The position numbers were made by a program, and so were the translations under genes. The notes under the pieces were generated by a model. It had not been told where the DNA came from. It saw only the letters and a program-made list of their open reading frames with translations, and did no database searches. From NCBI GenBank assembly GCA_910586715.1, contig CAJUJG010000001.1:117871-181870 (forward strand): 64,000 nucleotides of DNA, written 5' to 3'. Source of the DNA: an uncultured Lachnospiraceae bacterium. Lineage in GTDB: Bacteria; Bacillota; Clostridia; Lachnospirales; Lachnospiraceae. How positions within the stretch are numbered: position 1 is the first letter of the stretch; the number at the start of each line of letters is the position of its first letter. This document shows positions 8,683 through 18,012 of this stretch, one piece after another.

Positions 8683-10761
8683 ATGGACTATCAAAAAGAA
8701 GACTATCAAAAAGAACTTTTTGCCCAATCCACGCCGTATTTACAGTGGCTCAGAGAGCATGAGCCTGTAGCAGGCAGTGACAAAAAAGATACGGGGAAAC
8801 CGCTTGACGTGTTTCCCTTTTCTTCGTGTGAGGACAGCGTAGAGGATATTTTGGGCGGTCCCGCTGATAAGGAACGGATTTATCTGTTTGCGGGTAAGGA
8901 CGGCGTGCTGCAGGAGGGGGCGTGCGCGCGGATTGCACAGGTATTTTCGCGGCACGAGCAGGCAATGCTGGTTTATGCGGACGAGGACTATTACGGGACG
9001 CTTGCCGAATTATATGGAATAGAAGAACGAGAGTTTGGAGATAAAGTAACATCAGCATTCTGTGAGTCTTCAAACGGTCTGTACCGGGGAGAACCGTGGT
9101 TTAAACCGGACTTTTCGCCGGACACGCTGGAAGCCTTTTTTTACATTGGAAATCTATTTGCCGTGCGCGGGCAGGCGATTGCAGAAATAACAGATGCACT
9201 TGGCGCGGAACTTTCGCTCTGCGGACTCGTGCGTGCGCTTTCCCGTAAGGCGCTGGAACGAGGGGGCGGTAAGCATGGAGCGGACTTTTTTGTGCATATT
9301 CCCGAAGCGCTATATACCAATAACAGGCTTTCTAGGAAGGATACGCTTGACGGTTTTGTGCCGGACGCGTTTGCAAATCAGGATACCGTACGCATCGGCG
9401 GGAAAAGGGCAAGTCTTGGCAAATTATCCGTTATCATCCCGTCAAAGGACAACCCCAAACTGCTCAGGCGGTGTGTCGAAACGTTTGTTTCGTGTGCAAA
9501 AGATATTGACTATGAGTTAATTGTTGTGGATAACGGAAGCTCTGACGAGAACAGAATGTGTATAAAATCTTTTTTGGAGGAGTACGGCGCAACGTATCTG
9601 TACGAACAGGCCAAATTTAACTTTTCTAAAATGTGTAATCTCGGTGCAAAGGCGGCAGACGGCGATTTTCTGCTGTTTTTAAACGACGACATGGAAGTCG
9701 CCAAAGCGCAGCAGGACGGGCAGTGGCTCCATAACATGATGCGTTATGCCGCAATGGAGCATGTGGGTGCAGTCGGAATAAAACTCCGCTACCCCGACGG
9801 CAATCTAATCCAGCACGCAGGCATCACAAACATGGGAATCGGTCCCGCACACAAGCTTGGCGGTATGCCCGATGACGGCAGTCTGTATCATGGGCACAAC
9901 CTCGCCGATTACAATATGCTTGCCGTGACGGCGGCGTGTATGATGGTTTCCCGCGACAAGTTTGTGCGCGCAGGTTTTTTTGACGAGGAGCTTGCCGTGG
10001 CGTATAATGATGTGGAGCTGTGTTTTCGGCTGTACCGGATGGGACTCTACAATGTGCAGGTAAACAGCGCGTTTTTAATCCACCACGAATCGGTCAGCCG
10101 CGGGGCGGATACCGCGCCCGAGAAAAAAGAGCGGCTGTTACGGGAAAAGCGCAGGCTGTATGAAAAGCATGTGTGGGCAATGACGAAAACGGGCGGTTAT
10201 GACCCGTTTTACAGTCAAAATCTCGTACAGTGGGAAAAAGATGCGGCGTATCATGTGAATTATTTGTATGCGTGCGAAAAACCGAAGCCGTTAAAACCGC
10301 TTACGGAGGAAGGAAAAAGAACGCTTTTAAAGTGGTTTATGCAGGACAACATACGGCAGCATTTGGAGCGAATAAATGTTCGACTTGCGGACGGCTACAG
10401 GAAGCTGACAGGCGAGAACCGTCAACTGTTTCACATCGACCAAATTGTGCAGGAGGACGGCACCGTGACGGTTACGGGCTGGCATGTTCTGCGGGGAAAG
10501 GATAATGCAGGGCTTACGAAAACGCTTTTGATTTTTGGTCCGGCGTGGAAAAAATATGAGGCAGAGTCAGCCCCAAAGCTGCGCCGCGACGTGGAGGCGC
10601 TTTTTGCACAGGACCGCCGTACGAAAAACACGGCGCTTTCGGGCATCTGTCTGAAATTTGACGCCGATAAGCTTCCAAAAGGACCATATTCCATTGGAAT
10701 TGTTGTGGAGCGCGGGGGCAGAAGACGGTTTGTGCATTTGAAAGCGTCGTTTGAAATATAA
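8683..10761 (+). CDS. Family 2 glycosyltransferase, multidomain (second copy)
   Basis: A 692-residue relative of the preceding enzyme with the same order: a partial GT2-like N-terminal module (MLVYADEDYYG, KPDFSPDTLEAFFYIGN), a complete GT2 domain from about residue 245 (LSVIIPSKDNPKLL, LIVVDNGSSDE, LFLNDDMEVA, AYNDVELCFRLYRMG), and a C-terminal beta-rich domain. ATG follows the previous TAA with no gap. The pair probably builds two linkages or alternate residues of the repeat unit; rhamnose or another sugar cannot be told from sequence. Confidence 0.87.
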   Translation: MDYQKEDYQKELFAQSTPYLQWLREHEPVAGSDKKDTGKPLDVFPFSSCEDSVEDILGGPADKERIYLFAGKDGVLQEGACARIAQVFSRHEQAMLVYADEDYYGTLAELYGIEEREFGDKVTSAFCESSNGLYRGEPWFKPDFSPDTLEAFFYIGNLFAVRGQAIAEITDALGAELSLCGLVRALSRKALERGGGKHGADFFVHIPEALYTNNRLSRKDTLDGFVPDAFANQDTVRIGGKRASLGKLSVIIPSKDNPKLLRRCVETFVSCAKDIDYELIVVDNGSSDENRMCIKSFLEEYGATYLYEQAKFNFSKMCNLGAKAADGDFLLFLNDDMEVAKAQQDGQWLHNMMRYAAMEHVGAVGIKLRYPDGNLIQHAGITNMGIGPAHKLGGMPDDGSLYHGHNLADYNMLAVTAACMMVSRDKFVRAGFFDEELAVAYNDVELCFRLYRMGLYNVQVNSAFLIHHESVSRGADTAPEKKERLLREKRRLYEKHVWAMTKTGGYDPFYSQNLVQWEKDAAYHVNYLYACEKPKPLKPLTEEGKRTLLKWFMQDNIRQHLERINVRLADGYRKLTGENRQLFHIDQIVQEDGTVTVTGWHVLRGKDNAGLTKTLLIFGPAWKKYEAESAPKLRRDVEALFAQDRRTKNTALSGICLKFDADKLPKGPYSIGIVVERGGRRRFVHLKASFEI

Positions 10762-10816
10762 AAATCATCAGACTTTTGGGGAACCGCAGATAGAAGAACA
10801 GAAATGGAGAATTATA

Positions 10817-12799
10817 ATGGAAAACGGGAACGAACACATTGACTATAAACAGGCATATGAGCAGGAAAAAGCGCGCGCCGCGTCTTTGGCGGGCAGGCTT
10901 GCCGACGCTAAGAACGAGGCGGACAACCTGCAATTCCAGCTTGACCGCATTAAAAACAATCCGATGTGGAAAGCGTCAAAGCCGCTGCGCCAAGTGATGC
11001 ACTGGGGACTGCGCAACTACAGAAGACTGCGCAATTTAGGCGGTCCGCGCGGCATTGCGAGAAAACTGAAGCAGAAAAAAATTGAGGCGCAGGCAAAAAA
11101 GCTTCATGGTACGGCGAGCTTTCCTTCGGCTGATGAGGCAAAACGGCAGCAGGAAACAAAATTTGACCGCATGGTAAAAATCAGTATTCTTGTGCCGCTC
11201 TACAACACGCCGCAGACGTTTTTAAACGAAATGATTGCATCTGTCCTTGCCCAAACCTACCAAAACTGGGAACTTTGTCTTGCGGACGGCTCCGACCACG
11301 ACCATGACGATGTGGAGGCGCGCTGTAAAGAATACGTCCAAAAGGACAGCCGCATCCGCTACAAGCGTTTGGAAAAAAACGAGGGTATTTCAGGAAATAC
11401 AAACAGGTGTTATGAAATGGCAACAGGCGAATACATCGGGCTTTTTGACCATGACGACGTGCTGCACCCCTCCGTATTGTATGAGTATGTCAAGGTCATC
11501 AACGAGCAGGACGCGGACTATATTTACTGCGATGAAACGACCTTTAAGGGCGACAGCATTGATAATATGATTACCCTGCATTTTAAGCCGGATTTTGCGC
11601 CCGATAACCTTCGGGCAAATAATTACATCTGTCATTTCAGCGTGTTTTCGCGCAAGCTTTTGGAGGGCACGGAGCTGTTTCGCAGTGGATTTGACGGCAG
11701 TCAGGACCATGATATGATTTTGCGCCTGACCGCGAATGCCAAAAACGTAGTTCATGTGCCAAAGCTCCTTTATTACTGGCGTTCCCACAAGGCAAGCGTC
11801 GCAAGCGACATCAGCGCAAAGCCTTATGCGATTGCGGCGGCAAAGGGCGCGGTGGCGGCGCATCTGCAAAGCTGCGGCTTTCAGAACTTTGAAATCAAAA
11901 GCACAAGGGCGTTTGATACCATTTTTGAGATTAAATACGAAATTGCGCGCGAGGACAAGATTTCGATTTTAATTCCGAATAAAGACCATATAGACGATTT
12001 AAGACGCTGCATTGATTCGATTAAGGAGCGCAGTACCTACGAAAACTATGAGATTATCGTAATTGAGAATAACAGCGCGGACAAGGCGACGTTTGACTAT
12101 TATAAAACACTGGAAGAACAGGACAAAATAACAGTTGTTACGTATGAGGGTGATTTTAACTATTCCTGCATCAACAATTTCGGCGCACGCTTTGCAACAG
12201 GAGAATATCTGCTGCTATTAAATAACGACACGCAGGTCATCACCATGAACTGGCTGGAGGCGATGCTGATGTATGCACAGCGTCCCGATGTGGGCGCAGT
12301 TGGCGCAAAGCTTTACTATGGCGACAGGACAATCCAGCACGCAGGCGTGGTCATAGGCTTGGGGGCGCACCGGACGGCGGGGCATACGCACTATAAAATC
12401 AACTATGATAATTTGGGATACATGGGAAAGCTTTGCTATGCCCAAAACGTGTCGGCTGTCACCGGAGCATGCCTGATGGTGAAAAAGAGCCTTTACGACG
12501 CGCTTGGCGGACTGGACGAGCAGTTCAAAATCGCGTTAAATGACGTGGATTTCTGCCTGCGCCTTCGGGAACAGGGGTATTTAAACGTGTTCACGCCGTT
12601 TGCACAGCTTTATCATTTTGAGTCGGCATCGCGCGGGATTGACGTGGAAAACGAGGCGAAGGCAAAGCGGTATGAGGAGGAATCCGCGCTGTTTCGCGGG
12701 CGCTGGAAGGCGCTTCTTGAAAAAGGCGACCCGTACTACAACCCCAATTTTTCCCTTGACCACAGCGATTATTCGCTGCGCGTGGAAAAAAATGTATGA
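10817..12799 (+). CDS. Family 2 glycosyltransferase with two complete GT-A domains
   Basis: A bifunctional-looking enzyme. After a short coiled-coil and a basic segment (QLDRIKNNPMWKASKPLRQ) there are two full GT2 domains. Domain 1 starts KISILVPLYNTP and has GLFDHDDVLHPS; domain 2 starts KISILIPNKDH and has LLLNNDTQVI and ALNDVDFCLRLREQGY. Both have acidic metal-binding motifs, so both may be active. The open frame extends to ATG 10751 inside the previous gene, but ATG 10817 has GGAG seven bases upstream and gives the natural N-terminus. Similar tandem GT2 proteins are common in rhamnan and teichoic-type clusters; the donor sugars are unknown. Confidence 0.87.
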   Translation: MENGNEHIDYKQAYEQEKARAASLAGRLADAKNEADNLQFQLDRIKNNPMWKASKPLRQVMHWGLRNYRRLRNLGGPRGIARKLKQKKIEAQAKKLHGTASFPSADEAKRQQETKFDRMVKISILVPLYNTPQTFLNEMIASVLAQTYQNWELCLADGSDHDHDDVEARCKEYVQKDSRIRYKRLEKNEGISGNTNRCYEMATGEYIGLFDHDDVLHPSVLYEYVKVINEQDADYIYCDETTFKGDSIDNMITLHFKPDFAPDNLRANNYICHFSVFSRKLLEGTELFRSGFDGSQDHDMILRLTANAKNVVHVPKLLYYWRSHKASVASDISAKPYAIAAAKGAVAAHLQSCGFQNFEIKSTRAFDTIFEIKYEIAREDKISILIPNKDHIDDLRRCIDSIKERSTYENYEIIVIENNSADKATFDYYKTLEEQDKITVVTYEGDFNYSCINNFGARFATGEYLLLLNNDTQVITMNWLEAMLMYAQRPDVGAVGAKLYYGDRTIQHAGVVIGLGAHRTAGHTHYKINYDNLGYMGKLCYAQNVSAVTGACLMVKKSLYDALGGLDEQFKIALNDVDFCLRLREQGYLNVFTPFAQLYHFESASRGIDVENEAKAKRYEEESALFRGRWKALLEKGDPYYNPNFSLDHSDYSLRVEKNV

Positions 12800-12814
12800 A
12801 ACCTTGTGATTTCC

Positions 12815-12843
12815 TTGAAAAATTTCCATTTTTTTGGTTTAAT
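12815..12843 (+). promoter_or_regulatory. Predicted sigma-A promoter of phosphohexomutase gene
   Basis: TTGAAA at 12815-12820, 17-base spacer, TTTAAT at 12838-12843. Transcription would start around 12850, giving a leader of nearly 190 bases that contains the hairpin element described next. Confidence 0.5.
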
Positions 12844-12856
12844 AGAATTATGGTAA

Positions 12857-12987
12857 ATGTTCAGTACAGCACTGCGCACTTGCTGCGAAGTGCGTAAGAA
12901 CATGTAAATTATTTTATGCATCAAGCCTCAACAAAGTGGATTTGCATGGCTTGATGCTCGTAACGATAAAGGTACTGAATAGTTACG
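12857..12987 (+). promoter_or_regulatory. Structured leader element upstream of phosphohexomutase gene
   Basis: Several perfect helices can form. ATGTTC (12857-12862) pairs with GAACAT (12898-12903) around an inner hairpin CGCACTT/AAGTGCG (12875-12881 with 12888-12894). GCATCAAGCC (12918-12927) pairs with GGCTTGATGC (12948-12957). TTCAGTAC (12860-12867) can also pair with GTACTGAA (12972-12979), which lies in the loop of CGTAAC/GTTACG (12959-12964 with 12982-12987), so two alternative folds compete. The first 47 bases closely match a segment in the rho leader at 44836-44879. Candidate cis-acting RNA or dispersed repeat; no known riboswitch class recognised. Confidence 0.5.
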
Positions 12988-13038
12988 AATTATGTAAAAT
13001 ATTACCGCATACGAATACAAGAATGGAGGGTTTACAAA

Positions 13039-14766
13039 ATGAGTTTCATGGACGAATTTAACTTTTGGCTGAAGGACGACTATTTTGACCAGGCGACAAA
13101 GGACGAGCTTTTGGCGATTAAGGACAACGAGACCGAAATCGAGGAGCGCTTCTACAAAGAACTGGAGTTTGGTACAGGCGGTTTACGCGGCATTATCGGC
13201 GCAGGTACAAACAGAATGAACATCTACACCGTGCGCAAGGCGACACAGGGACTTGCAAACTACATCATCAAGCAGGGCGGTGCGGAAAAAGGCGTTGCGA
13301 TTGCGTATGATTCCAGACGCATGAGTCCCGAATTTGCAGATGAGACGGCACGCTGTCTTGCGGCAAACGGCATTAAGGCGTATGTATTTGATTCGTTAAG
13401 ACCCACACCGGAGCTTTCTTTTGCACTGCGCAAGCTTGGCTGTATCGCAGGCGTAGTCGTTACGGCAAGCCACAATCCGCCCGAGTACAACGGCTACAAG
13501 GCATACTGGGAAGACGGCGCACAGGTAACACCCCCGCATGATACCGGAATTATCGGCGAAGTAAGAGCCATTACGGATTATCATAACGTAAAGACCATGC
13601 CGAAGGAAGAGGCAATGGCGAAGGGGCTTTACGAGGTGATCGGCAAGGAAATTGACGATGCGTACATGGCAGAGCTGAAAAAGCAGAGCATTCACCCTGA
13701 AATCATTAAGGAAGTGTCAAAGGACATTAAGATTGTATACACACCGTTCCACGGCACGGGAAATATCCCGGTAAGACGCGTTTTGGAAGAGCTTGGCTTT
13801 GAGAACGTTTATGTTGTTCCCGAGCAGGAGCTGCCAGACCCTGATTTTACGACACTCGATTACCCGAATCCCGAAGACCCGAAGGCTTTTACGCTTGCAT
13901 TAAAGCTTGCGAAGGAAAAGGGTGCGGACATCGTTATGGCGACAGATCCCGACGCGGACCGTCTTGGTGTCTATGCGCTTGATACAAAGAGCGGCGAGTA
14001 CGTTCCGTTTACCGGAAACATGTCCGGTATGCTGATTGCCGAGTACATTTTGCGCGAGAGAAGAGCGACAAACACTATGCCCGAAAATCCGGCGCTTGTC
14101 ACCACAATCGTTACGACAAACATGACAAAGCCGATTACGGAGGCTTACAATGTCAAATTAATTGAAGTGCTCACAGGCTTTAAGTATATCGGCGAGCAGA
14201 TTAAACTTTTTGAGCAGACCGGTTCCAACAACTATGCATTCGGTCTTGAGGAGAGCTACGGCTGTCTTGTCGGCACGCACGCAAGGGATAAGGACGCAAT
14301 TGTTGCGGTGATGATGCTTGCGGAGGTCGCTTCGTGGTGCAAGAAGAACAACATGACGCTTTGGGATATGATGATTGACGTATATGAGAAGTACGGCTAT
14401 TATAAAGAAACCCAGTATTCGATTACGATGAAGGGCATCGACGGCGCAAAGGAGATTGCGGCTTTGATGGATAAATTCAGAAACAATCCGCCCAAGGAGT
14501 TCGGCGAGCTGAAGGTTACGCAGTTCAGGGATTACGCAAACGACGTTGTTGTCAATATGGAGACAGGCGAAAAGGGAACGACAGGGCTTCCCAAGTCAAA
14601 TGTGCTTTACTTTGATTTGACAAACGACTCATGGTGCTGCGCAAGACCGTCCGGAACGGAGCCGAAGATTAAGTTTTACATGGGCGTTAAGGGCACGAGC
14701 CTTGAGGATGCACAGAAGAAGAGCGAGGATTTGACCAATGCGGTCAAAGCTGTGATTGAAAGCTAA
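13039..14766 (+). CDS. Phosphohexomutase (phosphoglucomutase/phosphomannomutase, PgcA type)
   Basis: Interconverts hexose-6- and hexose-1-phosphate, supplying glucose-1-phosphate for dTDP- and UDP-sugars. The 575 residues show all four alpha-D-phosphohexomutase signatures: the phosphoserine loop TASHNPPEYNGYK, the metal loop DPDADRLG, the sugar-binding EESYG, and the phosphate-binding RPSGTEPKIKF. The N-terminal FGTGGLRGIIGAGTNRMN is typical of the PgcA group. GGAGG precedes ATG 13039. It has its own predicted promoter and leader and ends at a strong hairpin, so it is probably transcribed alone. Confidence 0.95.
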   Translation: MSFMDEFNFWLKDDYFDQATKDELLAIKDNETEIEERFYKELEFGTGGLRGIIGAGTNRMNIYTVRKATQGLANYIIKQGGAEKGVAIAYDSRRMSPEFADETARCLAANGIKAYVFDSLRPTPELSFALRKLGCIAGVVVTASHNPPEYNGYKAYWEDGAQVTPPHDTGIIGEVRAITDYHNVKTMPKEEAMAKGLYEVIGKEIDDAYMAELKKQSIHPEIIKEVSKDIKIVYTPFHGTGNIPVRRVLEELGFENVYVVPEQELPDPDFTTLDYPNPEDPKAFTLALKLAKEKGADIVMATDPDADRLGVYALDTKSGEYVPFTGNMSGMLIAEYILRERRATNTMPENPALVTTIVTTNMTKPITEAYNVKLIEVLTGFKYIGEQIKLFEQTGSNNYAFGLEESYGCLVGTHARDKDAIVAVMMLAEVASWCKKNNMTLWDMMIDVYEKYGYYKETQYSITMKGIDGAKEIAALMDKFRNNPPKEFGELKVTQFRDYANDVVVNMETGEKGTTGLPKSNVLYFDLTNDSWCCARPSGTEPKIKFYMGVKGTSLEDAQKKSEDLTNAVKAVIES

Positions 14767-14782
14767 ATAAAAAGGAAATGAA

Positions 14783-14827
14783 AGGATAACCAAAAAGCTG
14801 CCTCAAAAGCGGCTTTTTGGTTATCCT
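14783..14827 (+). terminator. Hairpin terminator after phosphohexomutase gene
   Basis: A perfect 16-bp stem: 14783-14798 pairs with 14812-14827 (AGGATAACCAAAAAGC and its complement) around a 13-base loop. The descending arm contains TTTTT. The inverted symmetry would also work on the minus strand. Confidence 0.75.
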
Positions 14828-14875
14828 ATATTACGTAAACCCGTAATCGGAAACATGGCGCAAGGGACATGCCTT
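14825..14875. repeat. Short extragenic repeat, degenerate copy of right-end repeat
   Basis: Contains TATATTAC...CCCGTAATCGGA..CATGGCGCAAGGGA, which aligns with TATATTAC...CCCTGTAATCGGATGCACGGCGCAAAGAGA in the repeat at 63885-64000. Both keep an ATTAC/GTAAT hairpin. Here the loop is shorter. It lies in the leader of the gtrA gene. Confidence 0.45.
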
Positions 14876-14899
14876 GTTGATTTGGGACAAAGGAGTATT

Positions 14900-15346
14900 A
14901 TGAAAAAATTATGGGAACAGATTATTAAATTTGGTTTTGTGGGAGGCGTGTGCTTTCTGATTGATTTCGCCATATCCACAGGATTATTCCATCTGCTGGG
15001 CAATATGACGTCCAAAAATATGGCGACGGCAGTCGGTGGTTTTTTTGGATTTACCATATCGGTTATCATCAATTATATTCTCAGCATGAAATTTGTGTTT
15101 GAGCGCAAGGAGGATTTGAGCAGAAGAAAAGAGTTCGTGATTTTTCTGATTCTTAGTTTAATCGGATTAGGACTCAATGAAGTTATTCTGCTTGCGTGCA
15201 GGGCAGTTTATGAGGCAAGCGTTGTTTTGATGAACATTTTTGGCGACACCTACTGGTTTGCAGTGTCAAAAATTGTCGCGACGGCAATTGTAATGGTTTA
15301 TAATTTTATCAGCAGGAAGATATTTTTGGAAAAGAAATCAGCATGA
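14900..15346 (+). CDS. GtrA-family membrane protein
   Basis: A 148-residue protein with four hydrophobic segments, the size and layout of the GtrA family, which is thought to help flip polyprenyl-linked sugars or aid a partner glycosyltransferase. The pattern FGFVGGVCFLIDFAIS near the N-terminus is typical, as is the lysine- and arginine-rich C-terminus. The frame is open from ATG 14855, but ATG 14900 follows AAAGGAG at 4 bases and gives the usual start. A GT2 gene follows after 83 bases. Confidence 0.9.
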   Translation: MKKLWEQIIKFGFVGGVCFLIDFAISTGLFHLLGNMTSKNMATAVGGFFGFTISVIINYILSMKFVFERKEDLSRRKEFVIFLILSLIGLGLNEVILLACRAVYEASVVLMNIFGDTYWFAVSKIVATAIVMVYNFISRKIFLEKKSA

Positions 15347-15429
15347 AAAGAATTTCATCCAAAAAGAACGCCAAGTGCGGGCATTCTTTCAAGAACTTGA
15401 CACAATCGAAATATTGAGGTATTGAATAA

Positions 15430-16824
15430 ATGAGTTTGGCACAAAATATAAAGAAGACAATAAATTATTGCAGAAAAAACGGTTACAGCGAGGCATTTTT
15501 TGCCGCTTGGGAGCGTGTAACGGCAAAATACTACAGAAATTATACGTATCAAAGACTGGATGCAAATGAGCTTGCGCGCCAAAGAAGCGACCAAAGCATA
15601 ACGGATATAAGGTTTTCTATTTTAGTACCTGCCTTTGAGACGCGCACGGAATATATGACGGCGCTGATTGAGAGCTGTTTGGAACAGACTTATGAAAATT
15701 GGGAGCTGATTATCGCCGATGGCAGCAAAAGCGATGTGGTTAAAAAAGCCGTTGCAGGTTACGCGGATTCGCGTATCCGATATGAGCGGCTTCCCGAAAA
15801 CAGCGGTATTGCAGGAAATACAGGCAGGGCAATTGAGCTGGCGCAGGGGGACTACTGCGGGCTTTTGGATCATGACGATATGATTACGCCGGATGCGCTG
15901 TATGAAATGGCACATGCCATTAAAAAGAAAAATGATGAAAATAAGCCGATACTGGTGTATTCGGATGAAGATAAATGCGATTCGTCGGGGGCAAGATTTT
16001 ATGACCCGCATTTGAAACTGGACTTTAATTTGGACTTGATTTTGACAAACAACTATATGTGCCATTTTACGGTGGTGGAAACGGCAACGCTCAAGAAATT
16101 GGGCATCCGCAAAGAGTATGACGGTTCGCAGGATTACGATTTGGTGCTGCGCGTCGTCAGTACGCTGCTGTTAAGAGAACGGGAGAATACGGGTGCGCAG
16201 CGTGTGGAGAAAAAGATTGCGCATGTGCCGAAAGTGCTGTATCACTGGCGTTGTCATGAAAATTCAACGGCGGACAATCCGCAGAGTAAGATGTATGCTT
16301 ATGAGGCAGGAAAGAAGGCATTGATTGACTTTGTGGACCGCATGGGCTGGAAGGGCGATGTGCGTCATAATAAGCATTTGGGCTTTTACCGGATTGAGTA
16401 TCGCAACAACGTGCTTACACACAGACCGGACCTTGCGGCAGTCGGCGGACTGACTGTATACCATGGAAAGGTGGCGGGCGGCACTTACAAGGGACAGCCG
16501 ATTGTCTATGCAGGCTATATGAACCGCATGGATTTGTATCAGAATACACGGCTTTTGGATATTCGCAATATGGCGGTCAACAAGGCATATCAGACGATTT
16601 ACGAGGAAGTGACAAAGCATCCGTATCAAAGTACGCTGTATGCGGATGAAAAGGAGCTTCCCCAGTGGCTCAGGGATCTTGACAGAACTGCCGAGGGACG
16701 TTCACAGATTGCACTTTTGAGCGTTACGCTCAGCCGCAGGCTGCTTCAGAAAGGCGGACGGCTTTTGTTAGACCCCGTATGTGTCCGCGGCGTTAAAGGA
16801 AGGGCGGACAATCTTTGCAGATAG
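15430..16824 (+). CDS. Family 2 glycosyltransferase
   Basis: A 464-residue enzyme. The GT2 domain spans about residues 55-290: FSILVPAFETRTEYM, WELIIADGSKSD, the metal-site region GLLDHDDMITPD, and YSDEDKCDSSG. It closely resembles the first domain of the two-domain enzyme at 10817-12799. The C-terminal third (AAVGGLTVYHGKVAGG, VYAGYMNRMD) looks like a decayed second GT2 domain, since matching positions in the tandem enzyme carry VGAKLYYGDRTIQHAG, but the start and metal motifs are missing. Weak GAGGT precedes ATG. Confidence 0.85.
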   Translation: MSLAQNIKKTINYCRKNGYSEAFFAAWERVTAKYYRNYTYQRLDANELARQRSDQSITDIRFSILVPAFETRTEYMTALIESCLEQTYENWELIIADGSKSDVVKKAVAGYADSRIRYERLPENSGIAGNTGRAIELAQGDYCGLLDHDDMITPDALYEMAHAIKKKNDENKPILVYSDEDKCDSSGARFYDPHLKLDFNLDLILTNNYMCHFTVVETATLKKLGIRKEYDGSQDYDLVLRVVSTLLLRERENTGAQRVEKKIAHVPKVLYHWRCHENSTADNPQSKMYAYEAGKKALIDFVDRMGWKGDVRHNKHLGFYRIEYRNNVLTHRPDLAAVGGLTVYHGKVAGGTYKGQPIVYAGYMNRMDLYQNTRLLDIRNMAVNKAYQTIYEEVTKHPYQSTLYADEKELPQWLRDLDRTAEGRSQIALLSVTLSRRLLQKGGRLLLDPVCVRGVKGRADNLCR

Positions 16825-16858
16825 TGCTTGAATTAAAATTATCAGAAGGGATTGGACG

Positions 16859-17839
16859 ATGGCAAAATCGACAATAGTAATACCAAATTATAATGGAATT
16901 AAATATATCGAAGCATGTCTTGACAGTATTTATGGGGGCACAACAGCAGACGTTGAAGTGATTATGGTAGATAATGCCTCGACAGACGGCAGCCTTTCAC
17001 TTGTCGAGGAAAAATTTCCGCAGGTGCGCATCATTAGAAACAGCGAAAATACAGGGTTCAGCGTTGCCGTAAATCAAGGAATTAAGGCAAGTTTGACGCC
17101 CTATGTAATCCTTTTAAATAATGACACAAGAGTGGATAAAACGTTTGTTCGAGAAATGGAACGGATACTTGACGAGGATAAGAAAAATAAAGTGTTTTCG
17201 GCGGCGGCACGGCTTATTTCCTTATATGATAAAGAAAAAACGGACGATGCAGGTGATTTTTACTGTGCATTCGGCTGGGCATTTGCAAGAGGAAAGGGGA
17301 AAGATCCTTCCCGATATGAAAAAAATGTGCAGATATTTGCAGCGTGTGCGGGAGCGGCAATTTACAGACGCGCACTTTTGTCGGCAGAAGAAGTAGGTCT
17401 TTTTGACGAGGAACATTTTGCGTATCTTGAGGACATTGATATTGGATACCGCGCAAGGATTCGTGGGTATCGGAATCAATTTGCGGCGAAGTCTGTTGTA
17501 TATCATGCGGGCAGTGCGACAAGCGGTTCAAGATACAATGTTTTTAAAACAAGACTTGCTGCAAGGAATAGTGTCTATTTGATTTATAAGAATATGCCCT
17601 TTTTGCAGATTATATTGAACCTGCCCTTTTTTGCAGCAGGTTTTTTTATAAAAACCTTGTTTTTTGCCAAAAAGGGATTGGGAGGTGCATATGTTTCGGG
17701 TCTTGTAAACGGAATTCGCCTTTCATTAAGCCAAAATGGGAAATTGCATAAACAGAAATTTTGTGTCAAAAGGTTGGGGAATTATATTCAAATTCAGTTT
17801 GAACTGTGGATGAATCTGTTTAGGCTGCTAAATGGCTAG
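16859..17839 (+). CDS. Family 2 glycosyltransferase, rhamnosyltransferase-like
   Basis: A 326-residue enzyme of WbbL type (often dTDP-rhamnose:lipid-linked acceptor rhamnosyltransferase). It begins STIVIPNYNGIKYIEACLDS, then VIMVDNASTDGS, the metal motif LLNNDTRVD, and AYLEDIDIGYRARIRGY as the acceptor/base motif. A hydrophobic stretch near residues 240-270 probably lies on the membrane. The rhamnose supply genes at the left edge support the donor assignment, but that is inference. No terminator is evident; a new promoter follows. Confidence 0.87.
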   Translation: MAKSTIVIPNYNGIKYIEACLDSIYGGTTADVEVIMVDNASTDGSLSLVEEKFPQVRIIRNSENTGFSVAVNQGIKASLTPYVILLNNDTRVDKTFVREMERILDEDKKNKVFSAAARLISLYDKEKTDDAGDFYCAFGWAFARGKGKDPSRYEKNVQIFAACAGAAIYRRALLSAEEVGLFDEEHFAYLEDIDIGYRARIRGYRNQFAAKSVVYHAGSATSGSRYNVFKTRLAARNSVYLIYKNMPFLQIILNLPFFAAGFFIKTLFFAKKGLGGAYVSGLVNGIRLSLSQNGKLHKQKFCVKRLGNYIQIQFELWMNLFRLLNG

Positions 17840-17873
17840 GACAAAAATCTTTTATGACAATGATACAAAAATG

Positions 17874-17902
17874 TTGTACTTTTTGCTCGAATCATGTAAA
17901 AT
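17874..17902 (+). promoter_or_regulatory. Predicted sigma-A promoter upstream of polyprenyl-phosphate sugar transferase
   Basis: TTGTAC at 17874-17879, 17-base spacer, TAAAAT at 17897-17902. It would start a second transcription unit in the polysaccharide region. Confidence 0.5.
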
Positions 17903-18012
17903 GAAAAGAGCGCAGTATTTACTGTAAAATGAAAAATTCACAATCCTGATTTGGATGCCTTCTGTTATGGGGAGAATAAAGATAGAAGGCGGGGGGAGTT
18001 AGGGTGAGATAA

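Noticed and set aside
12800..13038. tRNA gene in the structured leader
   Set aside because: The hairpins do not form a cloverleaf and no TTCGA-type T-loop with CCA end is present.
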